Positions 31,698 to 40,572 of a DNA stretch of 64,000 bases are shown here, one piece after another (the stretch's first letter is position 1; each line of letters begins with the position of its first letter). The position numbers were made by a program, and so were the translations under genes. The DNA is from Pseudomonas viridiflava (GTDB lineage: Bacteria; Pseudomonadota; Gammaproteobacteria; Pseudomonadales; Pseudomonadaceae): contig NZ_UUON01000030.1 of the NCBI RefSeq assembly GCF_900590885.1, positions 52,224 to 116,223 of the forward strand. The letters are read 5' to 3'. The notes under the pieces are model-generated. The model was given only the letters and a program-made list of their open reading frames with translations. It did not search any database and was not told the DNA's origin.

Positions 31698-32588
31698 ATG
31701 CACTTCGACCTGATCGACCTGCGCCTCTACCTGCACATCCTCGACACCGGCAACATCACCGCCGGCGCGGCCCGCAGCCATCTGTCCCTGGCCGCCGCCA
31801 GCGCGCGCATCCGGGCGATGGAAGCCTCGCTGGGCATCGAGTTCCTCGAACGCGGTCGCCGTGGCGTCACTCCCACCCCCGCCGGCAAGGCCCTGGCCCG
31901 CCACGCGCGCCTGTTGCTGCAACAAGCCGAGCACCTGCAACAGGACCTCGCCGAATACGCCAACGGCGTCAAAGGCCAGGTGCGCCTGCTGTGCAACACC
32001 ACCGCCCTGAGCGAATACCTGCCGGAACTGCTGGCGGATTTTCTGCGCGAGCACCCCAACCTCGACATCGACCTGCAGGAATTGCCCAGCCTGCGCATCA
32101 CCCAGGCCTTGCGACAAGGTACTGCGGACTTGGGGATCATTTCCGACGCGGTAGACACCCACGGCCTGCAGACTTTGGCATTTCGCGACGACCCGCTGGT
32201 GCTGATCACGCCCCTCGACCACCCACTGGCCAGCGCGATTTTCATCGACAGCCTGCAATACGACTACGTCGGTCTGACCGCCAATAGCGCGCTCTCGGTG
32301 TACCTGGAAGAACAGGCGCTGCACGCCGGCTTTCGCCTGCAAACACGCATCCGCGCCGAGGGTTTTGATGGGGTGATCCGCATGGTCGCCCGTGGCGCCG
32401 GCCTCGGCATCGTGCCCCTGGCAGCCCTGGAACGTTGGCCATCGGAGCGCAGCTTCAAGGCCCATCCCCTGCAAGAAGAGTGGGCCTGCCGCAAGCTGCT
32501 GTTATGCGCGCGCTCGTTTGAGCAACTGCCCGGTTACGCCAAAGCCTTGTTCGACGCCTTGGCCCTGCCCTTGCGGAAGAACCCGTAA
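31698..32588 (+). CDS. LysR-type transcriptional regulator
   Basis: 296 aa. MHFDLIDLRLYLHILDTGNITAGAARSHLSLAAASARIRAMEASLGIEFLERGRRGVTPTPAG is the winged helix; the effector domain follows from about residue 92. Divergent from the TSUP permease, its likely target. Its last 55 bp overlap, tail to tail, with the end of the amino-acid permease gene on the other strand. Start ATG at 31698 with CAGGAAAACC upstream. Confidence 0.9.
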   Translation: MHFDLIDLRLYLHILDTGNITAGAARSHLSLAAASARIRAMEASLGIEFLERGRRGVTPTPAGKALARHARLLLQQAEHLQQDLAEYANGVKGQVRLLCNTTALSEYLPELLADFLREHPNLDIDLQELPSLRITQALRQGTADLGIISDAVDTHGLQTLAFRDDPLVLITPLDHPLASAIFIDSLQYDYVGLTANSALSVYLEEQALHAGFRLQTRIRAEGFDGVIRMVARGAGLGIVPLAALERWPSERSFKAHPLQEEWACRKLLLCARSFEQLPGYAKALFDALALPLRKNP

Positions 32589-33940
32589 TACACCGCCGAC
32601 AGAATCAGCAGGAAAGGCACTCCAAACACCAGGGTCATCTTGAACGCATCGGTGAAATACGTGGTGATCATCACCGCGCCCATCAGCACCAGGCCGAGCA
32701 AGGTGCTGTAGGGAAACAGGCGCAGCTCGAAGGACAGCTTCGCGCCGCCATGGCGTTTGCGATAGCGACGGAAAAACAGGTGCGTGAGGAAAATCATGAA
32801 CCAGGTGAAGATCGCGCCAAACATCGAGATCGCCATCATCAGGGTGAACGAGCTTTCCGGGTACACCAGGTTAAGCAAAGTCGCCAGGGCAATCCCTGAG
32901 CTGGACAGCAGCAAGGCGTTCAGCGGGATCCCGCTTTTGCTCAAGGCGCCCATGGACTTGGGTGCAAACCCCGCGCGGGACAAACTGAACATCATGCGCG
33001 TAGTGATATAGAGCTGGCTGTTCATCGCCGACAGCGCGGCGATCAGGATCACGAAATTCATCACCCCGGTGGCACCGGGAATGCCGATGGTCTGCATCAC
33101 CGTCACAAACGGGCTCTGGGTCTGCCCGGCCTGGTTCCACGGCACGATGGCCAGCATCAGCGCCAGGGTCAGCAGGTAAAACACCACCAGGCGCACGATG
33201 GTCGCGCGAAAGGCCTTTTTCACTGCGTGCTCCGGGTCGGCGGCTTCACCGGCGGCCACGGCGATCATCTCCACGCTCAAGTAGCTGAAGATCGACACGA
33301 TCACCGCGATCCACATGCCGCTCAACCCATGGGGGAAAAACCCGCCGTGGGCCGTGTAGTTCTGCACGCCGTAGTCCGGATTGCCGGAGCCGAACACCAC
33401 ATACACCGCAAGGATGATGAAGCCGACGATGGCGCTGATCTTGATAGTGGAGAACCAGTATTCGAAGTTGCCAAACGTCTTCACGCTGATGGCATTGAGC
33501 AGGATCAGCACGCTGGAAAACGACACGATCCACACCCACTCGGGCACGTTGGCGAACCAGTACTTCATGTACATCGCCACCGCCGTGACCTCGGCGCCCA
33601 CCGCCAGCACAATCGCCGCCCAGTAGGCATACCGCACCAGGAAGCCGGCCAACGGGCTGATGTAGAACTCGGCGTACGCGCCGAATGAGCCGGAGGTGGA
33701 ATGCGCCACGGTCATCTCCGCCAGGCAGCCCATCAACAGCAAGGTGATCAAGGCACCGATGGCATAGCTCACCAGCACGCTGGGGCCGGCGTAGCCAATG
33801 GCATAGGCGCTGCCCATGAACAGCCCGGTGCCGATGGCGCCACCGATGGCGATCATGCTCATCTGGCCGGAAGTGAGCTGGCGCCGCAGGCCCAGTTCGC
33901 GGTGGGTGATTTCGGCAAAGCCGTTGTCGGGTGTGGTCAC
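32534..33940 (-). CDS. Amino-acid permease (AAT/APC family), kyn-linked
   Basis: 468 aa from a GTG at 33940 that has AAAGGGG upstream; 12 hydrophobic segments. ELGLRRQLTSGQMSMIAIGGAIGTGLFMGS is the APC opening. It lies downstream of kynU on the same strand (101 bp, with a REP hairpin between), the arrangement also found in P. aeruginosa next to kynU. It may carry tryptophan, kynurenine or alanine released by KynU; the sequence does not decide. The last 55 bp overlap the convergent LysR gene. Confidence 0.88.
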   Translation of the reverse strand: MTTPDNGFAEITHRELGLRRQLTSGQMSMIAIGGAIGTGLFMGSAYAIGYAGPSVLVSYAIGALITLLLMGCLAEMTVAHSTSGSFGAYAEFYISPLAGFLVRYAYWAAIVLAVGAEVTAVAMYMKYWFANVPEWVWIVSFSSVLILLNAISVKTFGNFEYWFSTIKISAIVGFIILAVYVVFGSGNPDYGVQNYTAHGGFFPHGLSGMWIAVIVSIFSYLSVEMIAVAAGEAADPEHAVKKAFRATIVRLVVFYLLTLALMLAIVPWNQAGQTQSPFVTVMQTIGIPGATGVMNFVILIAALSAMNSQLYITTRMMFSLSRAGFAPKSMGALSKSGIPLNALLLSSSGIALATLLNLVYPESSFTLMMAISMFGAIFTWFMIFLTHLFFRRYRKRHGGAKLSFELRLFPYSTLLGLVLMGAVMITTYFTDAFKMTLVFGVPFLLILSAVYYGFFRKGRAKASNKALA

Positions 33941-33996
33941 GTGGTGTGCCCCTTTATTATTGTGGTTGCACGATTTAACTGATGTCACAAATCTAC

Positions 33997-34024
33997 TGTG
34001 GGAGGGGGCTTGCCCCCTCCCACA
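33997..34024. repeat. Single REP hairpin between kynU and the permease
   Basis: TGTGGGAGGGGGC-TT-GCCCCCTCCCACA, a perfect 13-bp stem with a TT loop. It lies between two genes of the same strand and could attenuate read-through or protect the kynU mRNA 3' end. Confidence 0.9.
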
Positions 34025-34041
34025 TTTGATCGGTGTTGCCC

Positions 34042-35292
34042 TTAGGTAACGCTGTGACGAACTTTGAATTGCGGCTGGTCCCAGGTGTGCTCATCGAGGA
34101 TTTCGCCGAGGATTTCCACCGCTTCAAACACCTCGGTAAAGCTCGTATACAACGGCGTAAACCCAAAGCGCATGATGCGCGGCTCGCGGTAATCACCAAT
34201 CACGCCACGGGCAATCAACGCCTGGATCACCGCATAACCTTCAGGGTGTTCAAAGCTCACGTGGCTGCCGCGTCGGGCATGTTCGCGCGGGGTGATCAGC
34301 ACCAGGCCATGGGCGGCGCAGCGGGCTTCGACCAAGTCTATAAACAGGTCGGTCAACGCCAGGGATTTAGTGCGCAGGCTGGCCATGTCGGTCTGTTCGA
34401 AAATGTCCAGGCCGCATTCCACCATGGCCAACGACGTAATCGGCTGGGTGCCGCACAGGTAGCGTGCGATTCCGGCGCTGGGCGCGTAGGTCGATTCCAT
34501 GGCGAACTGTCGGGTATGCCCGAACCAGCCCGACAGCGGCTGACGTACCAGGTCCACCAGCGCCGGGTTGACCCATACAAACGCCTGGGAGCCCGGCCCG
34601 CCATTGAGGTATTTGTAGGTGCAGCCAATCGCATAATCAGCGCCGGCCTGGTGCAGGTCGATGGGCACCGCGCCCGCCGAGTGGGCCAGGTCCCAGATAC
34701 TCAGCGCGCCGCATTCATGGCTCAAGGCGGTGAGCGCCTGCATGTCGTACATGTAGCCGGTCTTGTAGTTGACGTGGGTGAGCAGCACCACCGCCACGTC
34801 GGCGTCGACGGCCTGGGCCAGCTCGGCCGGGCTGTTCACCAGGCGCAGCGAATAGCCCTGCTGCAGCAGCTCGGCCAGGCCCTCGGCGATATACAAATCG
34901 GTAGGAAAGTTGCTCGCTTCGCTGACGATCACCTTGCGTGCAGGCGAGCGTTGGCGCTGCACGCTCAACGCGGCGCTGAGCACCTTGAACAGGTTGATGG
35001 AGGTGGTATCGGTGATCACCACTTCGCCGTCGCGCGCGCCGATCAGCGGCGCCAGGCGGTTGCCCAGGCGCTGGGACAAATCCGCCCAGCCGGCGCTGTT
35101 CCAGCTGCGAATCAGGCCATTGCCCCACTCCTCGGCAATCACCGCCTGCGCCCGCGCCAACGCTGCCACCGGGCGCGCGCCGAGGGAGTTGCCGTCGAGA
35201 TAGATCACCCCTTCCGGCAAGGCGAACTGATGTCGCAGTGGCGCCAGCGGGTCCTGGGCGTCGAGGGCTTGGCAGTGGCTTCGAGTGGTCAT
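34042..35292 (-). CDS. kynU: Kynureninase
   Basis: 416 aa PLP enzyme, fold type I. Cleaves kynurenine to anthranilate and alanine. VIYLDGNSLGARP near residue 30 is the family opening; the PLP lysine is in DYAIGCTYKYLNGGPG (about residue 227); WFGHTRQFAMESTYAPSAGIARYLCGTQP is the downstream kynureninase signature. ATG at 35292 with AGGATCGCCC upstream. Divergent from kynR with a 144-bp gap that holds two candidate regulator sites. It supplies anthranilate to AntABC in this cluster. Confidence 0.96.
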   Translation of the reverse strand: MTTRSHCQALDAQDPLAPLRHQFALPEGVIYLDGNSLGARPVAALARAQAVIAEEWGNGLIRSWNSAGWADLSQRLGNRLAPLIGARDGEVVITDTTSINLFKVLSAALSVQRQRSPARKVIVSEASNFPTDLYIAEGLAELLQQGYSLRLVNSPAELAQAVDADVAVVLLTHVNYKTGYMYDMQALTALSHECGALSIWDLAHSAGAVPIDLHQAGADYAIGCTYKYLNGGPGSQAFVWVNPALVDLVRQPLSGWFGHTRQFAMESTYAPSAGIARYLCGTQPITSLAMVECGLDIFEQTDMASLRTKSLALTDLFIDLVEARCAAHGLVLITPREHARRGSHVSFEHPEGYAVIQALIARGVIGDYREPRIMRFGFTPLYTSFTEVFEAVEILGEILDEHTWDQPQFKVRHSVT

Positions 35293-35348
35293 GGGCGATC
35301 CTGATTCTTATAAGTGAAGATGGACCAAATAATGAACGAAGATTTACA

Positions 35349-35363
35349 GAATTTTCGTGCAAA
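35349..35363 (-). promoter_or_regulatory. Candidate KynR site at the kynU promoter
   Basis: Plus-strand text GAATTTTCGTGCAAA, 57 bp before kynU. It matches GAATTTTCTTGCGAA upstream of kynB (46667-46681) at 13 of 15 positions, in the same orientation and at a similar distance from its gene. Confidence 0.6.
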
Positions 35364-35394
35364 GTGGCGGGCAACAAGCTAATTAAGCTGTAGG

Positions 35395-35406
35395 AAATTC
35401 GAATTT
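35395..35406. promoter_or_regulatory. Perfect palindrome before kynR
   Basis: AAATTCGAATTT, a 12-bp perfect palindrome 31 bp before the kynR start; a plausible second Lrp/AsnC-type site or autoregulatory operator. Confidence 0.45.
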
Positions 35407-35436
35407 AACCCCAAAACACGCGGATTTATTCTAACC

Positions 35437-35910
35437 ATGATTCTTGATGCCACCGACCTGCGCCTCCTGCATTTCCTGCAACAGGATGGCCGTATCAGCA
35501 ACCAGGAACTGGCGGAAAAAGTCGCCCTGTCGCCCTCCGCCTGCCTGCGCCGTTTGCGCCTGCTGGAGAGCGAAGGAATCATCAGCGGTTATCGCGCGGT
35601 GTTGAATGCCGAGCAACTGGGGATCGAGCTGGAGGCCATCGTGCATCTGTCGCTGCGCCAGGATGTGGAGGATTGGCACGAGACGTTTATCAAGAAGGTC
35701 CAGGGCTGGCCGGAGGTCGCCAGTGCCTATGTGATCACCGGCGCGAGCAACTACGTGCTGCGGGTGCAGGCGAGGAATTTGAAGCACTTTTCGGACTTTA
35801 TCGTGAACCACCTGAACCGCACGGCTGGGGTGATGGATATTCGCTCGGAGATTGTGTTGCAGAAGATCAAGGATCGGGATGAGGTGTTGGATCTGGTGAT
35901 CCGCAAATAA
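35437..35910 (+). CDS. kynR: Lrp/AsnC-family regulator KynR
   Basis: 157 aa. N-terminal helix-turn-helix (about 5-55: TDLRLLHFLQQDGRISNQELAEKVALSPSACLRRLRLLESEGIISGYRAVLN) and C-terminal RAM/AsnC ligand-binding domain. Divergent from kynU, which in other pseudomonads is activated by KynR in response to kynurenine (established for P. aeruginosa). No clear Shine-Dalgarno precedes the ATG, so it may be weakly translated or leaderless. A single REP hairpin follows. Confidence 0.9.
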   Translation: MILDATDLRLLHFLQQDGRISNQELAEKVALSPSACLRRLRLLESEGIISGYRAVLNAEQLGIELEAIVHLSLRQDVEDWHETFIKKVQGWPEVASAYVITGASNYVLRVQARNLKHFSDFIVNHLNRTAGVMDIRSEIVLQKIKDRDEVLDLVIRK

Positions 35911-35930
35911 CCGCATCACCACAAAACAAA

Positions 35931-35958
35931 TGTGGGAGGGGGCAAGCCCACTCCCACA
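35931..35958. repeat. Single REP hairpin
   Basis: TGTGGGAGGGGGC-AA-GCCCACTCCCACA, one mismatch in a 13-bp stem, between the convergent kynR and catA genes; the loop is AA here and TT in the copy at 33997. Confidence 0.88.
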
Positions 35959-35971
35959 TTTTTAACTGCAT

Positions 35972-36901
35972 TCAATCTTCGAGGGCGCGCACTCGCTGCA
36001 TGCGCTTTTGCTCTATCGGCGCCACCGCAGGCTGCAACTCAAAGTCAAAATCAATCTGCGCAAACCGCCCTTCCACCCCAAACTCCCGCGCCAGTTGCTG
36101 ATCCTCACTGAAGCGAATCTCGGCGATCAATTCATCCCGCGTCGCGTAGGCAAAATCATCATGCAGGTACGGGTCATCCGACAGGTTGATCTGCGTGGTC
36201 AGGTGCCGATGCCCCGGCGCCGAGATAAAGAAGTGAATGTGCGCCGGCCGCTGCCCGTGGCGCCCCAGTTGGTCGAGCAATTGCTGGGTCGGCCCGGTCG
36301 GCGGGCAGCCGTAGCCCGAGGGCACGATGCTGCGAAACCGGTAGTTGCCCTGGGCGTCGGTTTCGATGCGACGGCGCAGGTTGAATTCCGATTGGCTCGG
36401 GTCGAACCAGGAATAGGTGCCGCCGGTGTTGGCTTGCCACACATCGACAATCGCCCCGGCCAACGGCTTGCCGTTTGTGTCGCGCACTTGCCCGCGCATA
36501 AACAGCGGCGCCGCCGCGTCGGTGCCGTCATCCAAACGCGCTTCGTATTGGCTCAGCGGCGCGCCGGCCACGTACAGCGGGCCTTCGATGGTGCGCGGGG
36601 TACCGCCGGATTTGCCGGCTTGTTCGTCGGCGGCGTCCATCAACAAGTCCAGGTAATGCTCCAGGCCCAACCCGGCAGCGAGCAAACCCGCTTCCTGGTT
36701 CTTGCCCAACTCGTTGAGGTAGTTGACCGCCTTCCAGAACTCTTCCGGGGTCACTTCCAGGTCTTCGATGATGTTCACGGTGTCGCGCAGGATGCGGTAG
36801 ACCAGCGCCTTGGTGCGCGGGTTGCCGGCGTCGTTGAGGTTGCCGCTGGCTTCTTCGAGAAACTGTTGGGCGTGGGCAGTCTGGGACAGTCGGATGGACA
36901 T
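35972..36901 (-). CDS. catA: Catechol 1,2-dioxygenase
   Basis: 309 aa intradiol ring-cleaving dioxygenase; converts catechol to cis,cis-muconate. N-terminal helical linker (about 1-100), then the beta-sandwich catalytic domain. The Fe(III) ligands are visible as Tyr in NTGGTYSWFD, Tyr in RSIVPSGYGCP, and two His in RPAHIHFFISAPGH. Start at 36901 with AGGATTG upstream. Third gene of catB-catC-catA, 42 bp after catC. It receives catechol from AntABC. Confidence 0.96.
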   Translation of the reverse strand: MSIRLSQTAHAQQFLEEASGNLNDAGNPRTKALVYRILRDTVNIIEDLEVTPEEFWKAVNYLNELGKNQEAGLLAAGLGLEHYLDLLMDAADEQAGKSGGTPRTIEGPLYVAGAPLSQYEARLDDGTDAAAPLFMRGQVRDTNGKPLAGAIVDVWQANTGGTYSWFDPSQSEFNLRRRIETDAQGNYRFRSIVPSGYGCPPTGPTQQLLDQLGRHGQRPAHIHFFISAPGHRHLTTQINLSDDPYLHDDFAYATRDELIAEIRFSEDQQLAREFGVEGRFAQIDFDFELQPAVAPIEQKRMQRVRALED

Positions 36902-36943
36902 GGTGCAATCCTCATCTTGTAATTATCAGGTGCAAAAACAGGC

Positions 36944-37234
36944 TCAGCGGTCGTCCTCATGGATCGACGAAGGGTGCCGGCACAGGGCGTTCACTTCAAT
37001 CGCCATATAGGGGTAAAGCGGCAGTTGCATCAGCAGGTCATGCAGTTCCTGCACGCTGTCGACGTCGAACACGCTGTAGTTGGCGTAGAGCCCGGCGATG
37101 CGCCACAGGTGGCGCCATTTGCCCTGGGCTTGCAGGCGCTGCGCCAGGGCTTTCTCGTCGGCCTTGAGGGCGGCGGCGCGCTCGGGGTTCATGTCGACGG
37201 GCAGGTTCACGGTCATTTTTACGTGGAACAACAT
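36944..37234 (-). CDS. catC: Muconolactone delta-isomerase
   Basis: 96 aa, the family length: MLFHVKMTVNLPVDMNPERAAALKADEKALAQRLQAQGKWRHLWRIAG.. with the conserved LPLYPYMAIEVNALCRHPSS. It converts muconolactone to beta-ketoadipate enol-lactone; the active form is a decamer. It lies 12 bp after catB. Confidence 0.96.
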   Translation of the reverse strand: MLFHVKMTVNLPVDMNPERAAALKADEKALAQRLQAQGKWRHLWRIAGLYANYSVFDVDSVQELHDLLMQLPLYPYMAIEVNALCRHPSSIHEDDR

Positions 37235-37246
37235 GGCAGGCGCCTC

Positions 37247-38374
37247 TTAGTGTTTGTCACGACGGAAGAACGCCAGGCGCTCTTCATCGATGGCCAGGCC
37301 CAGGCCCGGCAAAGTGGAAACATGCAACTGGAAATCCCGGTAAAGCGGCGGCTCGGTGAGGATGTCTTCGGTCAGCAGCAGCGGGCCGAACAGCTCGGTG
37401 TCCCAGGCCAGCTTGTTCAAGGTCAGGAAGGCATGCGCCGAGGCCAGGGTGCCGATGCCACCTTCAAGCATGGTGCCGCCGTACAGGCCGATGCCCGCCG
37501 CCTCGGCAATCGCCGCCGTGCGCAACACCGCGCGGGGGCCGCCGTTCTTGGCGATCTTGAGGGCGAACACCGAGGCCGCGCCTTCGCGGGCCAGGTTGAA
37601 GGCGTCCTCCACACATTCGATGGACTCATCAGCCATGATCGGCGCCGGGCTCGACAGGTTCAGCCGCGCCATGCCGCCACGGTTGTTGCGCGAGATCGGT
37701 TGTTCGATCAGGTCGATACCGTTGTCGCCCAGCACCTTGCAGGCACGCAGGGCCACGGCTTCGTCCCAGGCCTGGTTGACGTCGACGCGCACGCTGGCGC
37801 GGTCGCCCAAGGCCTTTTTGATCGCGGTCACATGGGCCAGGTCGCGGCTGACTTCACCCGCGCCGATCTTGAGTTTAAAGATGCGGTGGCGCCGCAAGTC
37901 GAGCATCTTTTCGGCTTCGGCAATGTCTTGCTCGGTGTTGCCGCTGGCCAGGGTCCAGGCCACTGGCAAGGCATCGCGCACGCGGCCGCCGAGCAGTTCA
38001 CTCACCGGCAGGTTCAGGCGTTTGCCCAAGGCATCGAGCAAGGCACTTTCGATGCCGGATTTGGCAAAAGTGTTGCCGCGAATGCTGCGCTCCAGGCGCA
38101 ACATGGCGGCGTTGATATTGCTCGCGTCCTGGCCAACCAGCAGCGGCGCAAAATGCCGGTCGATATTGATTTTGATGCTGTCGGGGCTTTCATTGCCGTA
38201 GCTCAGGCCACCGATGGTGGTGGACTCACCAATGCCTTCGATGCCGTCGGCGCAACGCACGCGGATGATCACCAGGGTCTGGTTTTGCATCGTGTGCATC
38301 GCCAGCTTGTGCGGGCGGATGGTGGGGAGGTCGACGATGATGGTGTCGATCGACTCGATGGCACAAATCGGCAT
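37247..38374 (-). CDS. catB: Muconate cycloisomerase I
   Basis: 375 aa, enolase superfamily. Cycloisomerises cis,cis-muconate to (+)-muconolactone with Mn2+. The N-terminal capping domain includes VDLPTIRPHKLAMHTMQNQT; the barrel has the KxK pair in FKLKIGAG, and the metal ligands in VRVDVNQAW (Asp), LIEQPISR (Glu) and IMADESIE (Asp). The start at 38374 gives the usual length; the open frame runs far upstream into the divergent catR on the other strand and that part is not real. First gene of catBCA. Confidence 0.95.
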   Translation of the reverse strand: MPICAIESIDTIIVDLPTIRPHKLAMHTMQNQTLVIIRVRCADGIEGIGESTTIGGLSYGNESPDSIKINIDRHFAPLLVGQDASNINAAMLRLERSIRGNTFAKSGIESALLDALGKRLNLPVSELLGGRVRDALPVAWTLASGNTEQDIAEAEKMLDLRRHRIFKLKIGAGEVSRDLAHVTAIKKALGDRASVRVDVNQAWDEAVALRACKVLGDNGIDLIEQPISRNNRGGMARLNLSSPAPIMADESIECVEDAFNLAREGAASVFALKIAKNGGPRAVLRTAAIAEAAGIGLYGGTMLEGGIGTLASAHAFLTLNKLAWDTELFGPLLLTEDILTEPPLYRDFQLHVSTLPGLGLAIDEERLAFFRRDKH

Positions 38375-38460
38375 GGCAATACCCGTTGGGTTCTTTATAG
38401 GTTTGAGCCGATTTTGTCCCGCATCTTTCCAGGCGGCCAATATAGAATTAGTCTCACGCA

Positions 38461-38475
38461 ATACCCTCAAGGTAT
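38461..38475. promoter_or_regulatory. CatR operator, ATAC-N7-GTAT
   Basis: ATACCCTCAAGGTAT is a near-perfect dyad with the ATAC-N7-GTAT form known for CatM/BenM-type regulators. It lies 14 bp before catR and 87 bp before catB, where it could both autoregulate catR and serve as the recognition site for catB activation. AATATA at 38439-38444 (TATATT on the minus strand) is a possible catB -10. Confidence 0.75.
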
Positions 38476-38488
38476 GAAAGGAGCCGTC

Positions 38489-39364
38489 ATGGAACTGCGT
38501 CACCTGCGCTATTTCCAGGTACTGGGGGAAACCCTCAACTTCACCCGCGCCGCCGAACGCCTGCACATCGCCCAGCCGCCGTTGAGCCGGCAGATCCAGC
38601 AATTGGAAGATGAGTTGGGGGTGATTTTGCTCGAGCGTGGCCGCCCGTTGCGGCTGACCGAGGCCGGGCGGTTTTTTTATGAGCACGCCAATGTGCTGCT
38701 CGAACAACTCAACAAAGTCTGCGACAGCACCCGCCGTATCGGCCAGGGCGAGAAGACCTGGCTGGGCATCGGCTTTGCGCCGTCGACCCTGTACGGCGTG
38801 CTGCCCGAGCTGATTCGCCGGCTGCGCAACCACGACACCCTCGAGCTGGAGTTGGGCCTGTCGGAAATGACCACCTTGCAGCAGGTCGAAGCGCTCAAGG
38901 CCGGGCGCATTGATGTGGGCTTCGGGCGCATTCGTATCGACGACCCGGCCATCGTCCAGCGCGTGCTGGTCGAAGACCGGTTGGTGGCCGTACTGCCCGC
39001 CGGCCACCCGCTGCTCGACGCCCCCGCCACCCTCGCCCAACTGGCCGCCGAACCGTTTGTGCTGTACCCGGGCAACCCACGGCCGAGCTACGCAGACCAT
39101 GTAATCGCGCTGTTCGACGCCCATGGCTTGAGCCTCAAGGTGGCGCAGTGGACCAACGAACTGCAAACCGCCATCGGCCTGGTCGGCGCGGGCATGGGTG
39201 TGACGCTGGTGCCGGCGTCGGTGCAGGTGCTGCACCGTGCGGATATCGGCTATACGCCGGTGGTGGAAGCGACGGCGACTTCGCCGATCATTCTGAGCCG
39301 GCGGGTGAATGATCAGTCGCCGGGGCTGAGTCATTGTTTGCAGCTGGTTGAAGAGTTGATCTGA
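38489..39364 (+). CDS. catR: LysR-type regulator CatR
   Basis: 291 aa. MELRHLRYFQVLGETLNFTRAAERLHIAQPPLSRQIQQLEDELGVILLERGRPLRLTEAG is the CatR/BenM winged helix; the effector domain has LYGVLPELIRRLR and GMGVTLVPASVQ. Start at 38489 chosen for AAAGGAG upstream; an in-frame ATG 15 bp earlier would lie within the operator. Divergent from catBCA. In the family the inducer is cis,cis-muconate. Confidence 0.94.
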   Translation: MELRHLRYFQVLGETLNFTRAAERLHIAQPPLSRQIQQLEDELGVILLERGRPLRLTEAGRFFYEHANVLLEQLNKVCDSTRRIGQGEKTWLGIGFAPSTLYGVLPELIRRLRNHDTLELELGLSEMTTLQQVEALKAGRIDVGFGRIRIDDPAIVQRVLVEDRLVAVLPAGHPLLDAPATLAQLAAEPFVLYPGNPRPSYADHVIALFDAHGLSLKVAQWTNELQTAIGLVGAGMGVTLVPASVQVLHRADIGYTPVVEATATSPIILSRRVNDQSPGLSHCLQLVEELI

Positions 39365-39400
39365 GACCTCGCAAACAACACATTTTTATCTTCATCAGGA

Positions 39401-40393
39401 TCAGAGACTGCGCAGGCGGTTGCGCTGCAGGGTCTGGCTGGGGGATTCATCAAAGAGCTTTCTGTACTCCGCCGAAAACCGCCCCAAATGCGTAAACCCC
39501 CAGCCCAGGGCAATCTCGGAAATGGTTCGAATCGAGCCCTGCTCAAGAATTTCCTGACGCACGCCACCCAACCGGTGCTTCTTCAGGTAAGCCATGGGCG
39601 ACAGCGCAAAGTATTTGCGAAACGCATCGAACAGCTTGAACCGCGAAACCCCGGTAGCGGCCTCCAAATCTTCCAGGTGCACGGCCTCGCGGGCGTTGTC
39701 GTGGATGTACTGCCGCGCGCGGACCAGATAGTGCGGCAGCTTCACGCCGAGCACATCGCGCAATTCTTCGGAATAGTTATTCGGCTGGGCGAGGATCAGC
39801 CCCTTGATCAGCGAGCTTTCCAGGTCGCGGGTAAAGGCCGCCTGTTCATACAATTCGCTGCTGCGTTCCAGCTCGGCGATGAAGTAGCGCGCCATGCGCC
39901 ACCACGACGCCGACGCGCCGTCCACCGCGTCCATCACCGACTCAAAGCGCAGCGGCGCCTCGATCGGCCGTTGCAGCAAACCCTCCAGTGATTCACTCAT
40001 GGCCGCCCGCGTGATCACCACCTGCAGCTTGCGGCAGTCGCCGGAAATCTCCAGCACCTGGTGTTCGTTGGGCGAGATGATCACGCCCTGATCGCGGTTG
40101 GAACTCAGGCGCTCGCCGTTACGGCTCAGTTCCTGTTCGCCCACCAGCGGCAGGCTCAGGCTGTAGCTGCTGAAGTGCTCGGCGTCTTCGATATCGATGG
40201 TCACATCGGTGCCGTATTCGATCACGCCCAGAGTGGTGGCCCGGGACTTGAACACATTGGCGCTGTGGTTGAAACGCAAGCGCTCGGGCGTGGCCGTCGC
40301 CAGGCGGTGCGGCCCGCAGATGCCGGACATCCAGCTGCGGGCGCCTTCCAGGTCGAAGCGTTGAATCTGGATATCGCGTGTATGGCTACTCAT
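39401..40393 (-). CDS. antR: AraC-family activator AntR
   Basis: 330 aa. N-terminal AraC-binding-like domain (AraC_binding_2, about 10-200: LEGARSWMSGICGPHRLATATPERLRFNHSANVFKS..) and a C-terminal double helix-turn-helix (about 225-328: LVRARQYIHDNAREAVHLEDLEAATGVSRFKLFDAFRKYFALSPMAYLKKHRLGGVRQEIL ... IALGWGFTHLGRFSAEYRKLFDESPSQTL). It is divergent from antABC, and in Pseudomonas AntR activates antABC with anthranilate. The ATG at 40393 was chosen; a GTG three codons earlier is possible and neither has a strong Shine-Dalgarno. Confidence 0.9.
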   Translation of the reverse strand: MSSHTRDIQIQRFDLEGARSWMSGICGPHRLATATPERLRFNHSANVFKSRATTLGVIEYGTDVTIDIEDAEHFSSYSLSLPLVGEQELSRNGERLSSNRDQGVIISPNEHQVLEISGDCRKLQVVITRAAMSESLEGLLQRPIEAPLRFESVMDAVDGASASWWRMARYFIAELERSSELYEQAAFTRDLESSLIKGLILAQPNNYSEELRDVLGVKLPHYLVRARQYIHDNAREAVHLEDLEAATGVSRFKLFDAFRKYFALSPMAYLKKHRLGGVRQEILEQGSIRTISEIALGWGFTHLGRFSAEYRKLFDESPSQTLQRNRLRSL

Positions 40394-40572
40394 CAGGGGC
40401 ACCCACGGCGGTTAGGCTTCGCGCGCTCTGACGGCGCGTCGTTATTGTTGTTGAACAGCAAGTTCTACGCCACGCCGGCACAAATGCAACGGGGTGGATA
40501 GCAACGGCCGACTATGTGGATAAGAACGCGACCATTCCTACAGCAGCCTGGGAAGACAGTAGCGCAACACGT

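Noticed and set aside
37247..39334. A 695-codon minus-strand open frame containing CatB
   Set aside because: The N-terminal 320 codons are antisense to catR; CatB starts at 38374 by family length.
36959..39364. An 801-codon plus-strand open frame ending in CatR
   Set aside because: Only the last 291 codons are CatR; the rest is antisense to catB and catC and starts without a ribosome-binding site.
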